A program made the translations under genes and the position numbers. 64,000 nt of DNA from NCBI GenBank assembly GCA_907163375.1, contig CAJQUW010004746.1, forward strand, positions 248,001 through 312,000. The letters are read 5' to 3'. This DNA comes from Prostheceraeus crozeri. Its lineage: Eukaryota; Platyhelminthes; Polycladida; Euryleptidae. Below the pieces are notes generated by a model that worked only from the letters and a program-made list of their open reading frames with translations, ran no database searches and was not told the DNA's origin. Shown here one piece after another: positions 24,593-36,129 of this stretch (position 1 is the stretch's first letter; every line of letters begins with the position of its first letter).

Positions 24593-24596
24593 TTAA

Positions 24597-25377
24597 TGTC
24601 AAAAGTGCCAATTTCTAATTATACAAAGTGTGTACATGTTGATAGAAACCTCCTTTTCTAGCACTGTATGACGAAAGTTGCAGTGTCGATGGTGGATACC
24701 ATGACCGATCACATCATCGTGTAACAGTCAACATTAATGATACAGGGTTAGGTCGAATGTCCCGTCTACACCCATGTCCTCGTGTAGCCTATTATGCAAT
24801 AGTATGATGCTTGATTTTGATTGGGTAAAATTTTGAGTAGCGCATCATGAATGTAATTAAACAGAAATATGCGCAACTGTTCCATTTTCAACTGCTTACA
24901 ACTAATCACTGGATTGATCTATGTAGGAGAGGATATCTGACTTACAACTAAAGAAAAGCAATAATTGACGATCGAAGTGGAATGTAGAGGATAAAGGGTG
25001 GATTTCCCATGTACAACGTGTTGTGTATTAGCAGCAGTAAATTCTAAATGATCTGTCTGACGTTGGACATTAAAGCCATAGTTATGCGATCCAATAAAAA
25101 GGTATAGCTACACTGAGACGCAAAATAGGGATTTCATGAATAAAATCCTGTTCCCGAAATAATATGCAGGGGTACTCAACATGTAAATGTTTTCTATATC
25201 CAGTAGAATTTGAAATATACGAACTGAATTTCAACACATACGCGAATGAAAATACACTTCAACAGACAACCTTATGCGCCTCACTTAAAACATCAATGGA
25301 ACAATCAGAGCAAAATCAGAATTTTCTCACTTCAAAAACATTGAATTCTTAGATAGCTAGGTAACACATTTACTAAC
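24597..25377. other. TBC1D31: TBC1D31 intron remainder, nothing recognised
   Basis: This is the sequence between the right TTAA of the inverted structure and the donor at 25377. I see no open frames of note and no recognised repeat. Confidence 0.5.
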
Positions 25378-25618
25378 CTCACATGTACTGAGTTGAATGC
25401 ACCTGATCAAACGATCCTGAGTCAGAACGCATAAAATCAATTCCTTCAATCCCTCAGCGTCTCCATCGGATCCCGAGGTTGTTGCACGAACAAAACACAT
25501 TTGCCGACAGGACGTTACAACTTTAGGTAGCTCAAGAACTTGCTGTAATTCACGTGTTTGAAGATTCCACAAGTGTATAAGATTCGATTTCCCACCCATG
25601 GCAAGATAATGCCCATTC
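25378..25618 (-). CDS. TBC1D31: TBC1D31 exon: WD40 blade GGKSNLIHLWNLQTRELQQV
   Basis: This 241-nt exon is the longest found, after ATATTTCAG and before GTTAGT. The core NGHYLAMGGKSNLIHLWNL is close to vertebrate AAGGKSNHLHLWCLEARQL, and LCVLTQDRLIRCIQLSTC matches GVLSQDGIMRFINMQTC. It ends on a codon boundary. An acidic insert (GSDGDAEGLKE) sits between the two conserved parts. The intron downstream on the gene strand is about 11.7 kb, most of it the Penelope structure and the hAT-like element. Confidence 0.95.
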
Positions 25619-28600
25619 CTGAAATATGAATAATGTAGCGAATAGTGCAATGCTTAATACTGTCGTGCGTCAATCGATTTGGATTTCTTTCCATTCAGAT
25701 TCGTATAAATATCTACAACATGTATTACTAAAGTTTGTGAAAAGTCATCGGTTACGCATCAAAAATGCATTTTACAAGCAGATCAGCAAGAATTCTGGTG
25801 ATCATCCACGCATGAATCAAAACGAAAAAATGAAAAGTTTTTCATATTGCATTTTTTCACAACAAATTCAGGAAAATTGAGCGACCAGGAAGTGATACAT
25901 GCATTCCTTAAAAATGGAGGGTGATGTTGCAACTAATGACCGATCCGTAACGGGAAATCGTCAAAGCCGTATTTTTAAGCTAAAATCATTATTTGCCATT
26001 ACTTAATCTTCTGTGACAAGGAAATTATTCCATTAGAATGAAATGCTGATCTTTAAAACACGTGTGTTAAATTCAAACTGCCGTTTGAGTCAGGAATATC
26101 ATCCATTCCTTTCGCGAGATGTCTTGACTTAAAGCTATCAAGCATCCTTTTTACAATCCCGATAATACAGATCATCATATCAAGTTGGATAGAAATATAA
26201 TTTGCTCGAACTGAAAACTGTGAAGTAAATAGTGTAAGCATGTAATTATGAGAAATTACGCCATGATCAATCTGTTTATATGTCATGATTTTTACCACAA
26301 TTCTACACTTTTTTGCATGTGCAAAACTACTCAAAAAATGTCTTTGTTCACGACGTATTTATTAGACAACTGTTTTACAGCGAAAAAGTATAAATCCATA
26401 TTCAAAGTTACTTATATCATCTTCGGTGGCAGCTTGGATTGACCGGATTCAAACGACAGATTGAGGCTTTATGAAAATAACTCATTGCATAATGAAAAAG
26501 ATGAGCAATCCAAATTGGATGATTCAATCCAAATTCATAATTTGACGAACTAAAAGAAATTGTTCACAGGATTTAATTGTTCAGATTAGAAAGGCATATC
26601 CTTTAGCTCTGATGAGTACCTCTGCTCATCTATTAAGTTTGTCTACATTATATTCTTGTCAGTTCTTCGCGTAATAACACTAAATAACCAGCTAATGGGC
26701 AATAATGGACAACAAACAAATTGACAAATGGAAAAAATACATAATAAAAAATTTGCTAATTCAAAATTATTCTATGCAAATGGGTACACTACATGTAGGT
26801 ATAACTATGAGATTAAATAGTATAAATTTTGAAATTTTCATCGATCAAATAATAAGTAGAGTTTATATAATTAGCATAATGCTGATGCTTCATGTCTTCA
26901 ACAAGAACATCGACTGAAAGATAACTTCAGATGCAACAACCAAATCCGGAAAATCATACTTTGCAAACAAATAAGCAGAATACAAGAGATCTAATGTCAT
27001 GTGATTATTACTAACAGAATCATCAAACTTTCTGGTCAATCAAATGGACCTGATTTCTTTTAATTAAGTGGAAAGATTAACCTACGGTTCTTTACACAGT
27101 TTCATTTCAATGTTAGTCAGATGGACTAAGAAATAAAGCAAATAATTGGTGTGATGAAACACCGATTGAATCATTACACATACTCCATGTTCACTCAATG
27201 TTCCTAAATGTGTTCTTTAAGACAGCCACATAATTCTCAATGTTCCTTACATTTTCAATTAAGGTTGTCATACTAAAATAGAAGGTTTAAAACTTTACAG
27301 GTGTTAAGCCAAATGTCTTCGACAAGCGTCTTTCGGCAAGTATCTTTCACATTTGATCACGACAAATGTAGAGATCGAGAAAATTGAAATTCCTCGGTCA
27401 TTGTTTGACATTCTTTTATGCATGTTTATTATATGATAACATAATTTTTTATTCAAAATTCCTATGTTTCTATACTTTTTGAATGCTCCATGTATACTGT
27501 GAACTTAGAATTTGTGGTCCGTCTGTCTGATGATGGTCACTGCATGCTTTCCGAACCCGAAACTATACAATGATAATAAATTAAAGTTCACAATAAAAAA
27601 CACTTGACTCTTTCCATCACTCACAAAATGATCATCCTTTACACATTTATCCTCTGTATTCTAGGAAGCTTGGTGCTTACTTGCAAAGTATCTCCCAAGC
27701 CAAACCAAAATTCCCTCGTAATTTTTTACATTGAATTCACTAATTCAACAAGATTGACCACACTGACTGAATGATCATTCTCCACGTAAAATCACAATAC
27801 AAAAACAGTAGCAATCGGAGTATGACTATCAGTCGCATGATATTGTTTTGAGAAATGATCGACGATAACCATGATTATTGCATATTTACACATGGAAATG
27901 ATTCAAGATGCACCTTTCAAACAGCCAACATTCCCCTTCATAACCTTCTTCTCTCTGTCATGTCCCTGTACACTGTTCACAAAAATTATGGGAAACCAAA
28001 CACGGCTTCGCATCCTCTACTGCGCGAATCAGCACACTTGACATGAAAATTGCCTATTTCTAAGTCACGAAGATAGGGTAAGCGAACTAGAATTAATGAC
28101 GCCGTCTTTCATCATGTCCCAAAAAACATCGCTGTACTCGACAACAGATTAGAACATAATAGCGTTCACCAGAATTCACACAATTCAAACTGGAGTATCT
28201 CCCAGATTGAAAGTAATCTATGAAGAGGGAAGTCGACTAATTTAGCGTGAAAGAAAACATTTCCATGGAATTTAAACTCAAGCGATGCCGCAAGCGCTAT
28301 TCTTGTAAATGATTTTAACTGCTTTCCTTCATTGTGCAATTGTAACCTATATTATTATCCTGTGTAGACTGAATACAGTGATACACTAAAGCAAATTAAG
28401 GTATAACCTCTAACTGCCAGCCATGACGGCATATATTTCAGCTATCTCCTATGTTTGTCAAAAAGTTAAAGATGGCATCAATATTTGTTTAAAATAATAA
28501 ATACGTTAATATAGAAAAGGAAGTCAAAAGTTACGTAAACCTAGACAATGTCGTACGCGTATGATTCACCTGAGGGGGATGCTGGAAAAGACCACCAAAG

Positions 28601-29783
28601 ATGATCTTGTGAAAAACAACACATTTACATTAGGGGGCCTGAGATGGGCCCTCAGGAATTCTGTCAAAAAACCAGGTGTCACATGCCTACATGACAGTTG
28701 CTACGTCTATGCATGACATTTGTATGAATCGATTTCCATTAAGGTGAAAAAATACTTCGTACGTTGAGCACCAAGATAAACTCGTACCCCGTAGTCGTAG
28801 ACTGTTGTTTCTCTATTATTTTGAAACCGCTGCTCCAATGATGAATCGTTATGGTTGCAGGAATGGAAGTAAGTAACCGGATAAAATGTTGTTAACTGTT
28901 TTAACAGATTGATTGTCTAATTTGCCGCGCATTGTTCAGCAATACGTCTATGACTGCTAGAAATATGGCATGCAACTTTTTAACTGAATAACCGATCAAT
29001 TAGCCTCGTACCTCAATACATTATTAAGAATTATATTCGATGGTGTCAGTTAAAAGAATTAAATACTATTATCGGCAATAATGACAAATAATTAATAAAT
29101 CTTCAAATGAATCAGCATGCTATCAATCATTTGGCATCAAGGTGTTACATGTCAATAAATAGTCATACAAAGCAAATGTAGCCTACATGAATACGTTTTT
29201 GCCATCCTGTTCAGAATCAATTTTCCAGATACTTCATATTTAAGATTTTTGAATATTTATATGTGCTGAAACATACATGTATGTAGTCGACGTATTCCAT
29301 TTCTAAAGATTATATATTTCTACTAATTCTCTGGCCTAACTGCAAAATCAATGTCATTTTCCTGCCATCTCAACTCATATAGCGTTTTCTTTTGAATTTG
29401 CTTACTTATAATAATCTGATTTCTTTTTTCATTTAGTAACCCCTAGCTTCGCTCATGGCTTGTCATAGTTGTGCTATGGGTGAAATTTCTGTAAAAGTTT
29501 TCTAAATAAGACTAATGTAACTGTAGTTTGTAGTGCAATTAACTCTTAATGAATTAATGAGTTAATTATTTGAACAGTGCAACCGATTGCTCGAGTTTTT
29601 CAAACACGCTTACTACTCTTTAGTTTAAGTTGAAAACCTTGATAAATGACTTGCGATGCGTAGTATTGACGGTTTGCAATGCGTAGTATTTTATATGTTC
29701 AAAATGTCATATGCACCTCCAGTTAGGTGATTATGAAAGTAGAATTCATCAAGATATTTGAAAATGTTTTGACTAAATAGCAT
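25619..29783. other. TBC1D31: TBC1D31 intron, about 4.2 kb without a recognised element
   Basis: AT-rich sequence with only short chance frames. No terminal inverted repeats or coding remnants were found by eye. Confidence 0.5.
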
Positions 29784-29906
29784 ATTTTGTTGATAGGAAG
29801 AAACAAGAATAATTTGGTTTAATCTTAATTTATCAAATTGATGCAATCAATTTAATAAATTAAGATAAGACCAAATCATTCTTGATTCTTCCCTATGAAC
29901 AAAATG
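29784..29906. mobile_element. Hairpin MITE-like palindrome, 123 bp
   Basis: The left arm 29784-29842 (starts ATTTTGTTGATAGGAAGAAA) pairs with the right arm 29847-29906 with a handful of mismatches, leaving a loop of about four bases. This is typical of a tiny foldback or a MITE reduced to its inverted repeats. Confidence 0.65.
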
Positions 29907-30031
29907 ATCAAGATAGTACAAATCCAAGTCAGCTAAATGAGTTTCGGCATTATTATTATTATAGTAGGCAGCCGGCGCTTTAACCATGCACATGTTCCTT
30001 CAAGTATACGAAGTGTACAAGTGAACTCGTA

Positions 30032-31798
30032 CAGGGCGTCTCGTTTTAGACTGAAAAAGTAAAAAACGCTACTGTGTGTGAATGGAAGATCATAGCTCAG
30101 CGCTTCCACTTGTAAGTTTATCTTCATGAAACCGGACTTTGTTCTATGCTTTGAAAATAAAATAACCATCAATAGTTAAGGAGCATTATACCTATATTTA
30201 TAGTCATGAAATTCCAAAATATTTACAAAAAATGCATTAAAATCAAATGTTTAATAAGACTAAATTCGACTTGCTATGAATAACAAATGAAAAGAATTAT
30301 TGTTATCCATATACACACAGACAGTCATGAGATGAATTCACATTGGCGCACCTGTTTTCTCCTTGTCCGCATTCCAATATGATCAATCGCTATTGTCATC
30401 AAGCAATCAATACTCTTTTCAATGAAGAGATGTTGGTGATGATGAATCACGTGAATAGATTTCATCAATAGTTTGTTTATATTCCATCAATCGATTTTAC
30501 ACAGAGATAAGACAGGAGTAACGTCTGAAATTAACCATCTGTTTCTTGTGCCTTCTGTTAATCGAGTCAGTCATGCCGCACTTAACGATACAAGACAATG
30601 TTGACCTTGTCAAATATCATTATCAGAATGGTGAAAATATCTCTGCTGCCATTCGTGCTTATTGCACAGCTCACAAAATAAAGGAGAGAAAATATGGTCC
30701 AGTTTATAACACTGTGAAACTAGTGATAGCACGATTCGAGGCCACATCATCTTGCCTTGTTGAGCCTTATGCCCGTCGGGTTCGTGAGGATGAGGACATT
30801 GATGATGTGAAACAGGTGATTGATGAAGATTGCAATACAAGCACCAGAGCTATCGCTAATCGATGCCTCTTCTCAAAAAGGAAGGTTCATGCTATCCTGA
30901 CGAAACCAAAATTTGAGCGGCGGTATCTCTCTGATGGTGCGATTGAAGAACGAGTACAGTTCTGTCAAGAATTTCTTAGTGCCGTTTATGGTTCCAGCAC
31001 ATTCTTGGAAAAGGTTTTATTCAGTGATGAGGCCATGTTTGATTTAAACCCTTCGCTGAACAGACAGAACTGTCGTTTCTGGACTAGTGAGAGACCTGCT
31101 AACTCGTCGTCTGTTGTTCGACAATTTCCTCAAAAGCTGATGATATGGATCGGCTTTTCAAAGACAGTTGTCATTGGTCCGTACTTCTTTGATGGGTCCG
31201 TTAATTCGACATCATATTCCAATATGATAAGAGATTTCGTCATTCCACAGTTTAAACGAAGAAAGAAATTCTCATCAACAATTTTCCAGCAGTATGGAGC
31301 AACCCCCCACACAGCTAGACCGACGATAGCTGTTCTCCAGGAACACTTTGGTGACAGGTTGATCAGCCGAGGAACTCCCTTCAATTGCCCTGGTTCACCA
31401 CCAAGTCGGCTTCATTCACCCGACTTGTCACCAGTGGATTTCACCTTCTGGAGATATTTGAAATCTGCCGTATGTGGACGTAATCACAGCAGTCTTGCGT
31501 CTTTGAAAAGTGATATAAAAAACTTTGTTTGCACATTGTCTCAAGACTATTTTTCCAGTTGTGTTGACAGCATCATCACACGCTGTCAGTTGTGTTTAGA
31601 TAACAATGGTGACTTATTCGAATAAATTATAATTTTTTCGGCATTAATTTTTCATTGACGGTTCACGAACATTGTTGTTTATGTTTTTAGTAAATCCGGT
31701 TTCCCGTCCTACCTAATAATATATGCTTTCAAATCATTATGCTAGTTTTCTAAAAACTATGAGCACTTTATTTTTTCAGTCTAAAACGGGACACCCTG
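30032..31798 (+). mobile_element. Mariner-like element with CAGGG ends and TA duplication
   Basis: The left end CAGGGCGTCTCGTTTTAGAC continues to GAAAAA; the right end, reversed, is CAGGGTGTCCCGTTTTAGAC with the same continuation. That makes inverted repeats of about 29 bp with two mismatches. TA flanks both ends (30030-30031 and 31799-31800), the duplication used by the Tc1/mariner superfamily. One transposase frame lies inside. It is in a TBC1D31 intron. Confidence 0.92.
30546..31625 (+). CDS. Mariner-superfamily transposase, likely inactive
   Basis: A 359-residue open frame. The real start is probably Met10 (MPHLTIQDNVDLVKYHYQNG), which opens a helix-turn-helix of the DUF4817 type. A DDE core follows: first Asp in VLFSDEAMFD (residue 161) and third acidic residue in SPDLSPVDFTFW (Asp298). 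At the second site, where relatives have FQQDGAPPHT, this copy reads FQQYGATPHT, so the catalytic Asp is replaced by Tyr250. Otherwise the frame is uninterrupted, suggesting a fairly recent copy that is catalytically dead. Confidence 0.9.
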   Translation: MCLLLIESVMPHLTIQDNVDLVKYHYQNGENISAAIRAYCTAHKIKERKYGPVYNTVKLVIARFEATSSCLVEPYARRVREDEDIDDVKQVIDEDCNTSTRAIANRCLFSKRKVHAILTKPKFERRYLSDGAIEERVQFCQEFLSAVYGSSTFLEKVLFSDEAMFDLNPSLNRQNCRFWTSERPANSSSVVRQFPQKLMIWIGFSKTVVIGPYFFDGSVNSTSYSNMIRDFVIPQFKRRKKFSSTIFQQYGATPHTARPTIAVLQEHFGDRLISRGTPFNCPGSPPSRLHSPDLSPVDFTFWRYLKSAVCGRNHSSLASLKSDIKNFVCTLSQDYFSSCVDSIITRCQLCLDNNGDLFE

Positions 31799-32942
31799 TA
31801 CGTGCAGCCGCATCTGGCTTCAAAAAGCGGCTGATCACATACATGTATATGCTTAAGCCATGGCTTTATACCGAATTCTACTGTACCGTTAGTAAAAGAA
31901 AAGAATGGCTAAGGAACTCAAATCACTGTTAATAATGCTTTACTCTGAATGACCTGATGTCCACAATTATTGTGATGCAGGTTTTACGTAGATAAGTTCT
32001 ATAGACATGGTTAACCCATTAACCGGTCAAAAAAATTTAACTGCTTCTATCCTTGCATGTTTGAGATAAATAAAAAGTAAAGTGAATAAATTTGAAAATT
32101 ATCAATATGTGTTCCTCGTTGAGCATGTGCTCCCTTAAAACTCCCTATCAACTTGAGCTACCACAAAGGCCAAAATTGATGCAAAGTTCTGATCTCGTGA
32201 AAGCAAGCATTCATTTGAACTTTTAATATAATTTGCATAAATTCTGTACGAAAACATTGAAGAGACAAGTTACAAATTAATCCAAAACAGTAGCTTTCAA
32301 AATCAACAACGTAATTCAAGACCTGCACAAAAGATAATGATTTATCGCTCTGAGAGGCAAAACATTCCTCGTTCTCTGCAAACACACTTTCATCACTATT
32401 AATGGGGACTACAGACGTAAACCTCGCAATGTGAACATCAAAAAGGACCACCATCAACGAAATAATCTTGCATGTGCATAGATAACTGAAATGTTCAATT
32501 GACACATACATGTCCATTGATATAGCGAAAACGGTTGCAGAGAAAAACAAGAATTTTCAAAATGAATTGGAATAAAGCCATTTAAACATAAATTCATCAT
32601 CAGTAAATCTTATTCCAACCTTCTATTTGTTTGTTACGTACAAGCTTTAACATAACTGGAAATGTATAAATTTTACGCGGCAATGAGCTTTCAGCGTGTT
32701 TCTGCAAGTGAATTGACTATGACTGTATGTATATTTGTTATTTGTAACAATTTGTAGTGTAACAAAGTGTGTTGATCCAAAACGTTCAATAACCTTCGTT
32801 ATATTATTATTGAAATTAAGCGCAGGAGTTGACTCATCGGTTTCTATGTATAGCTCCTTATGTAAGGCTGTTTGGCAACACTTGCTAAATGCTGCGATAA
32901 ATTTGAACGGCGAAAAACGCCTTCGTGTAGGAGTTGGAGGAT

Positions 32943-34347
32943 ATATACTCATTGACAAAATTTTTGAAACATTTACTTCTTTAACTTCTTTCATTTTTGA
33001 CTGGTATATATACATGTATGCATGATACCTTGATAATTTAGTCACAGTCTCCACCAAGTCGCTAGCACAGAAAAACAACGCATGTAGCAGATTCAACTTT
33101 AATAGCGCGTGTACCCCCCTCTAGCTCCAACACATTCAGTAATCCGAGATGACATGGATTCACAAAGTTTCTGAATGAAGGATGTTTCAAGGAGAAGCCA
33201 CTGCTGTGTCAGTCTTTCAGGGAGAATCTTCAGGGACACTAGTGGAAATGAATAGCGGTCTCTCACTCGCCGCCCAAGCTCGTCCCAGACTTGTTCAATG
33301 GGTGACAAGTCAGGTGAGCGTGCAGGCCAGTCAAGGGTTTGAATGTTCAATCTCCTAACAGTGGCAATGACAGCCGAGGAGCGATGTGGTCTTGCGTTGT
33401 CGTCTTGGAAGACGAGATCCTCCACCCTGACCACTGGGGCAACAACAGGAAGCACAATTTCATTGAGATACCTCTCTCCAGTCAACGTGTCTTTGATGAT
33501 GACTGCTGTCGTTCGTCCGCCATGCCAAATGCCACCCCACAGCATACCACTTCCACCACCATATCTGTCGTGTTCTTTAATACAGCATGCGGCAAAGCGT
33601 TCACCTGGAAGACGATGCACTCTGACACGACCGTCATTGAAATCCAGAGTGAATCTCGATTCATCGGTCCACAAGACTTTCTGCCAGTGATAGTCATTCC
33701 ATGAGCGACGAGCATCACACCAGGCAACTCGTCTTCTGCGGTGCTCAAAACTCAATGGAATTAGGACAGCTGGTCGTCGCGATTGAATTCCAGCTTCTCG
33801 CAATCTTCGGTAAGCCGTTCGAACGCTACAGTCTATATTTGAGGCACTCTTCCAGTCTACGACTAGCTTTGGGACTGACACAAATCTATTCCTCTTTGCA
33901 GCTAAAACTAGACGTGCGTCTGTCCTTCCTGCAGACTTTCTTGGTCGACCAGATCCCTTATTTTTAACATCTTCTGCTTTCCATCGACACCACCACCTCC
34001 AAACAACGACTCTCGATAGTTGCAGCTCTTCGGCAACACTCGCACAACTTCTACCACAACGAATCATTCCAATAGCCATACCTCTGGTAAACTGATCGTG
34101 TGCCATTTTATTTTACAAAAGCTGAATTTCAGTTCACGTTTATGTTCAATTTGTAAAAGCAATTGTGACAGTTGTATCGATATCAAAATTTGAAATTTGA
34201 CCACCATAGATCTTTCTCCATTCTCTAATGTGTTGAATGGCAATACATAGAAAGCGAGATATTGCATCATACCTGAGGAAAAAATGAGACAAACTTCAAT
34301 TCAAGCCAATGATAGTTTGTTTCATTAATTATGTCAATGAGTATATA
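32943..34347 (-). mobile_element. Tc1 element with intact transposase, 1.4 kb
   Basis: Left end TATATACTCATTGACAAAAT and, reversed from the right at about 34318-34347, TATATACTCATTGACATAAT form inverted repeats of about 30 bp, with divergence in the A/T-run. TA repeats at both borders fit the superfamily's TA duplication, but the exact edge is ambiguous within TATATA. The transposase fills most of the interior on the minus strand. Confidence 0.85.
33099..34106 (-). CDS. Tc1-family transposase, DD34E, complete
   Basis: A 335-residue frame, normal length for Tc1. An N-terminal helix-turn-helix (SVAEELQLSRVVVWRWWCRW) is followed by the GSGRPRK hook. The catalytic triad is complete: VLWTDESRF (Asp148), VFQDDNARPH (Asp236) and SPDLSPIEQVWDEL (Glu271), with exactly 34 residues between the last two. 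The nuclear-type basic stretch EHRRRRVAW lies between. No stops or frame breaks are visible, so this copy may encode an active enzyme. Its GC content looks higher than that of the surrounding intron. Confidence 0.95.
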   Translation of the reverse strand: MAHDQFTRGMAIGMIRCGRSCASVAEELQLSRVVVWRWWCRWKAEDVKNKGSGRPRKSAGRTDARLVLAAKRNRFVSVPKLVVDWKSASNIDCSVRTAYRRLREAGIQSRRPAVLIPLSFEHRRRRVAWCDARRSWNDYHWQKVLWTDESRFTLDFNDGRVRVHRLPGERFAACCIKEHDRYGGGSGMLWGGIWHGGRTTAVIIKDTLTGERYLNEIVLPVVAPVVRVEDLVFQDDNARPHRSSAVIATVRRLNIQTLDWPARSPDLSPIEQVWDELGRRVRDRYSFPLVSLKILPERLTQQWLLLETSFIQKLCESMSSRITECVGARGGYTRY

Positions 34348-34860
34348 TTGACTGAACTTAGAAGTTATCCGGTGTCTCTTGCGCGTGATATCAACTGACA
34401 TCAATTTTTTTTAAAGAAAAATTATACATGTTAACTTCAACCTGAATGCACAGGTCTGTCACAAGTTGGCTGCACTTTTCTTTGAGCATCTTGCAATTAG
34501 TCCAAGAGATCAACATAACAAGTCAGATACTACAACCTAAACGTGATTCGTACTGTGTTAATACAGTGTGAAGAACGACAAAAGAAAAACCTATATATTC
34601 TGGTCTTAGCATCCATCCGACTTGTATTCAACACAAATTTTGAAGCAAATAAATCATTCAACAAAATTAATTTTGTCATGCTAACTGTGCGAAACGTGCA
34701 TGACATCAGAAACTGTGAAGCCTGTCCGAAAATCAGATATCAAGTCATAACACAGCAGCTCTTAATTCAAAGTTCCACGTATATGATAAATTATCGCAAC
34801 ATAACCACTTAAGCGTTCAACATCTATAAGAATGAAACTGATTTTTTCATCATCACTTAC

Positions 34861-35036
34861 GATGATGCTGCAACTACACGATAAGGGTAACGTGCGTCCA
34901 AAGCAGGCAGTGGCAGTTTACACAAACATCGAGAGGCATCACGGTTCCACAGAAAAATTGAATCATCCCGAAAGCATGTAACCAATAAATCTGATTCCAT
35001 TGTGTCCGGTACATATAGAACTCGCAGAATACCAAC
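34861..35036 (-). CDS. TBC1D31: TBC1D31 exon: WD40 blade with CFRDDSIFLWN
   Basis: A 176-nt exon between acceptor CCACTTTCAG and donor GTAAGTGA. It encodes VGILRVLYVPDTMESDLLV, then TCFRDDSIFLWNRDAS and PYRVVAAS, aligned with vertebrate VGIQKVFFLP, SCFKDNSIFAWECD and LYKVFAV. The last two bases (TC) are completed to Ser by the following exon. It lies about 0.5 kb from the edge of the Tc1 element in the next intron. Confidence 0.92.
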
Positions 35037-36129
35037 CTGAAAGTGGAGTTTAAGGTCATATCAACAAATCAAGATTTTTAAGCACAAATACCATTAAATA
35101 GGTTGGCCATAAAAGACAACAGTAGAATAATGATGATGGCAAACGAGTCGGAAAAATAAAAATTTATTGCCAAAGCAATGAAGTAACTATATCTAATTGT
35201 CATGCACAAGTGAAGTCTTATCAACACACGTCAGCCATTGATTGCCATTACCATATTGTCATGGAAATCACAAAAATTGTGTTAGAACTGGTAAAATTTA
35301 GTAAACTGGAGTTTTGAAATTTGTCAGTGTTCAATAGTTGCAGGAATCAATTACAGCTGTATGAAGTAATTCGTTCGCTCGCTCTACGATTTATCGTCCC
35401 TTTTCCCCGTGCTTCGAGTGTTGGATCTACACGTACGAATGGATTATTGATATAAAATAGGTCGGAGAAAATAGTATAAATGTCAACAACTATAAATCGG
35501 AAGTAGAATTAAAGCATATTTCCACACCACACAGCATTTGACCTAAAACCAATTCTTTGTCTACAAACAGCATTTGTCGTCTTTCAAGTGAACGGTCTTC
35601 TACAATAGCTGTTGATACCTGCAAGACTTCGATCAAATAAAAATTTGGCTGTGCAAGTCATAATATCATAATAAAAATATTGAAAGGAGCAAAGATGAAC
35701 TATTGAAGTATCAAAAAGTAAATATTATTAGCGTTTCAGATTCATGATTTTGTGTGATATCAAGGCATCTTCATAAGGTTCTCCTCGCACCCGGACCGAA
35801 TTTATGTCAGATAACAAGCATCTGATATATACCTGTAAATTAGAGAATCCAGAAATATTTAACGCTCCAGAAAGTCACTCTTGTAGAGAGACCATGCGGA
35901 CTTACTGAGGATTCATTTTCCAAATTTTAGTGAAGGCCTATTGCAATAGCGAAGCAAAGATGTCACGCAAATTAGTGATATTTCAAAGTCTCCATACCAT
36001 GCATGCACATGCCTCTTCTATCCAAGCAGCTCGCTTACTCTAAGGTTGGTTTGCCTATCAATAGTTCAAAATCATTTTTTATAGACATCATTATTAAGTC
36101 CAATTTAATAACTTCTAATGCTTGTGTTT

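Larger units (their letters stand above)
15929..24596. mobile_element. 8.67 kb inverted Penelope structure with TTAA at both ends
   Basis: The sequence from 15933 to about 19643 is repeated in reverse complement at about 20883-24592, around a 1.24 kb spacer. Stretches I compared by eye differ at about one base per hundred or fewer. The outermost part of each arm is AACATAAAAATRCATAAAAA, bordered by TTAA (15929-15932 and 24593-24596). Each arm has an outer 1.8 kb of unknown sequence and an inner Penelope-like RT-endonuclease region with its pseudo-LTR. The spacer holds a pseudo-LTR and the N-terminal part of the right-hand Penelope ORF, so the right copy is full length and the left one 5'-truncated, head to head. 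It sits inside a TBC1D31 intron. Confidence 0.9.

Noticed and set aside
15929-24596. piggyBac-type element on the strength of TTAA at both ends
   Set aside because: No transposase or piggyBac-like ends are present. TTAA is common in AT-rich DNA, and the outer ends look more like RNA 3' ends of the Penelope insertion; kept only as an alternative.
32647-33096. 149-residue minus-strand frame next to the Tc1 transposase
   Set aside because: It crosses the Tc1 terminal repeat at 32943, so it cannot be a conserved host protein; no domain recognised.
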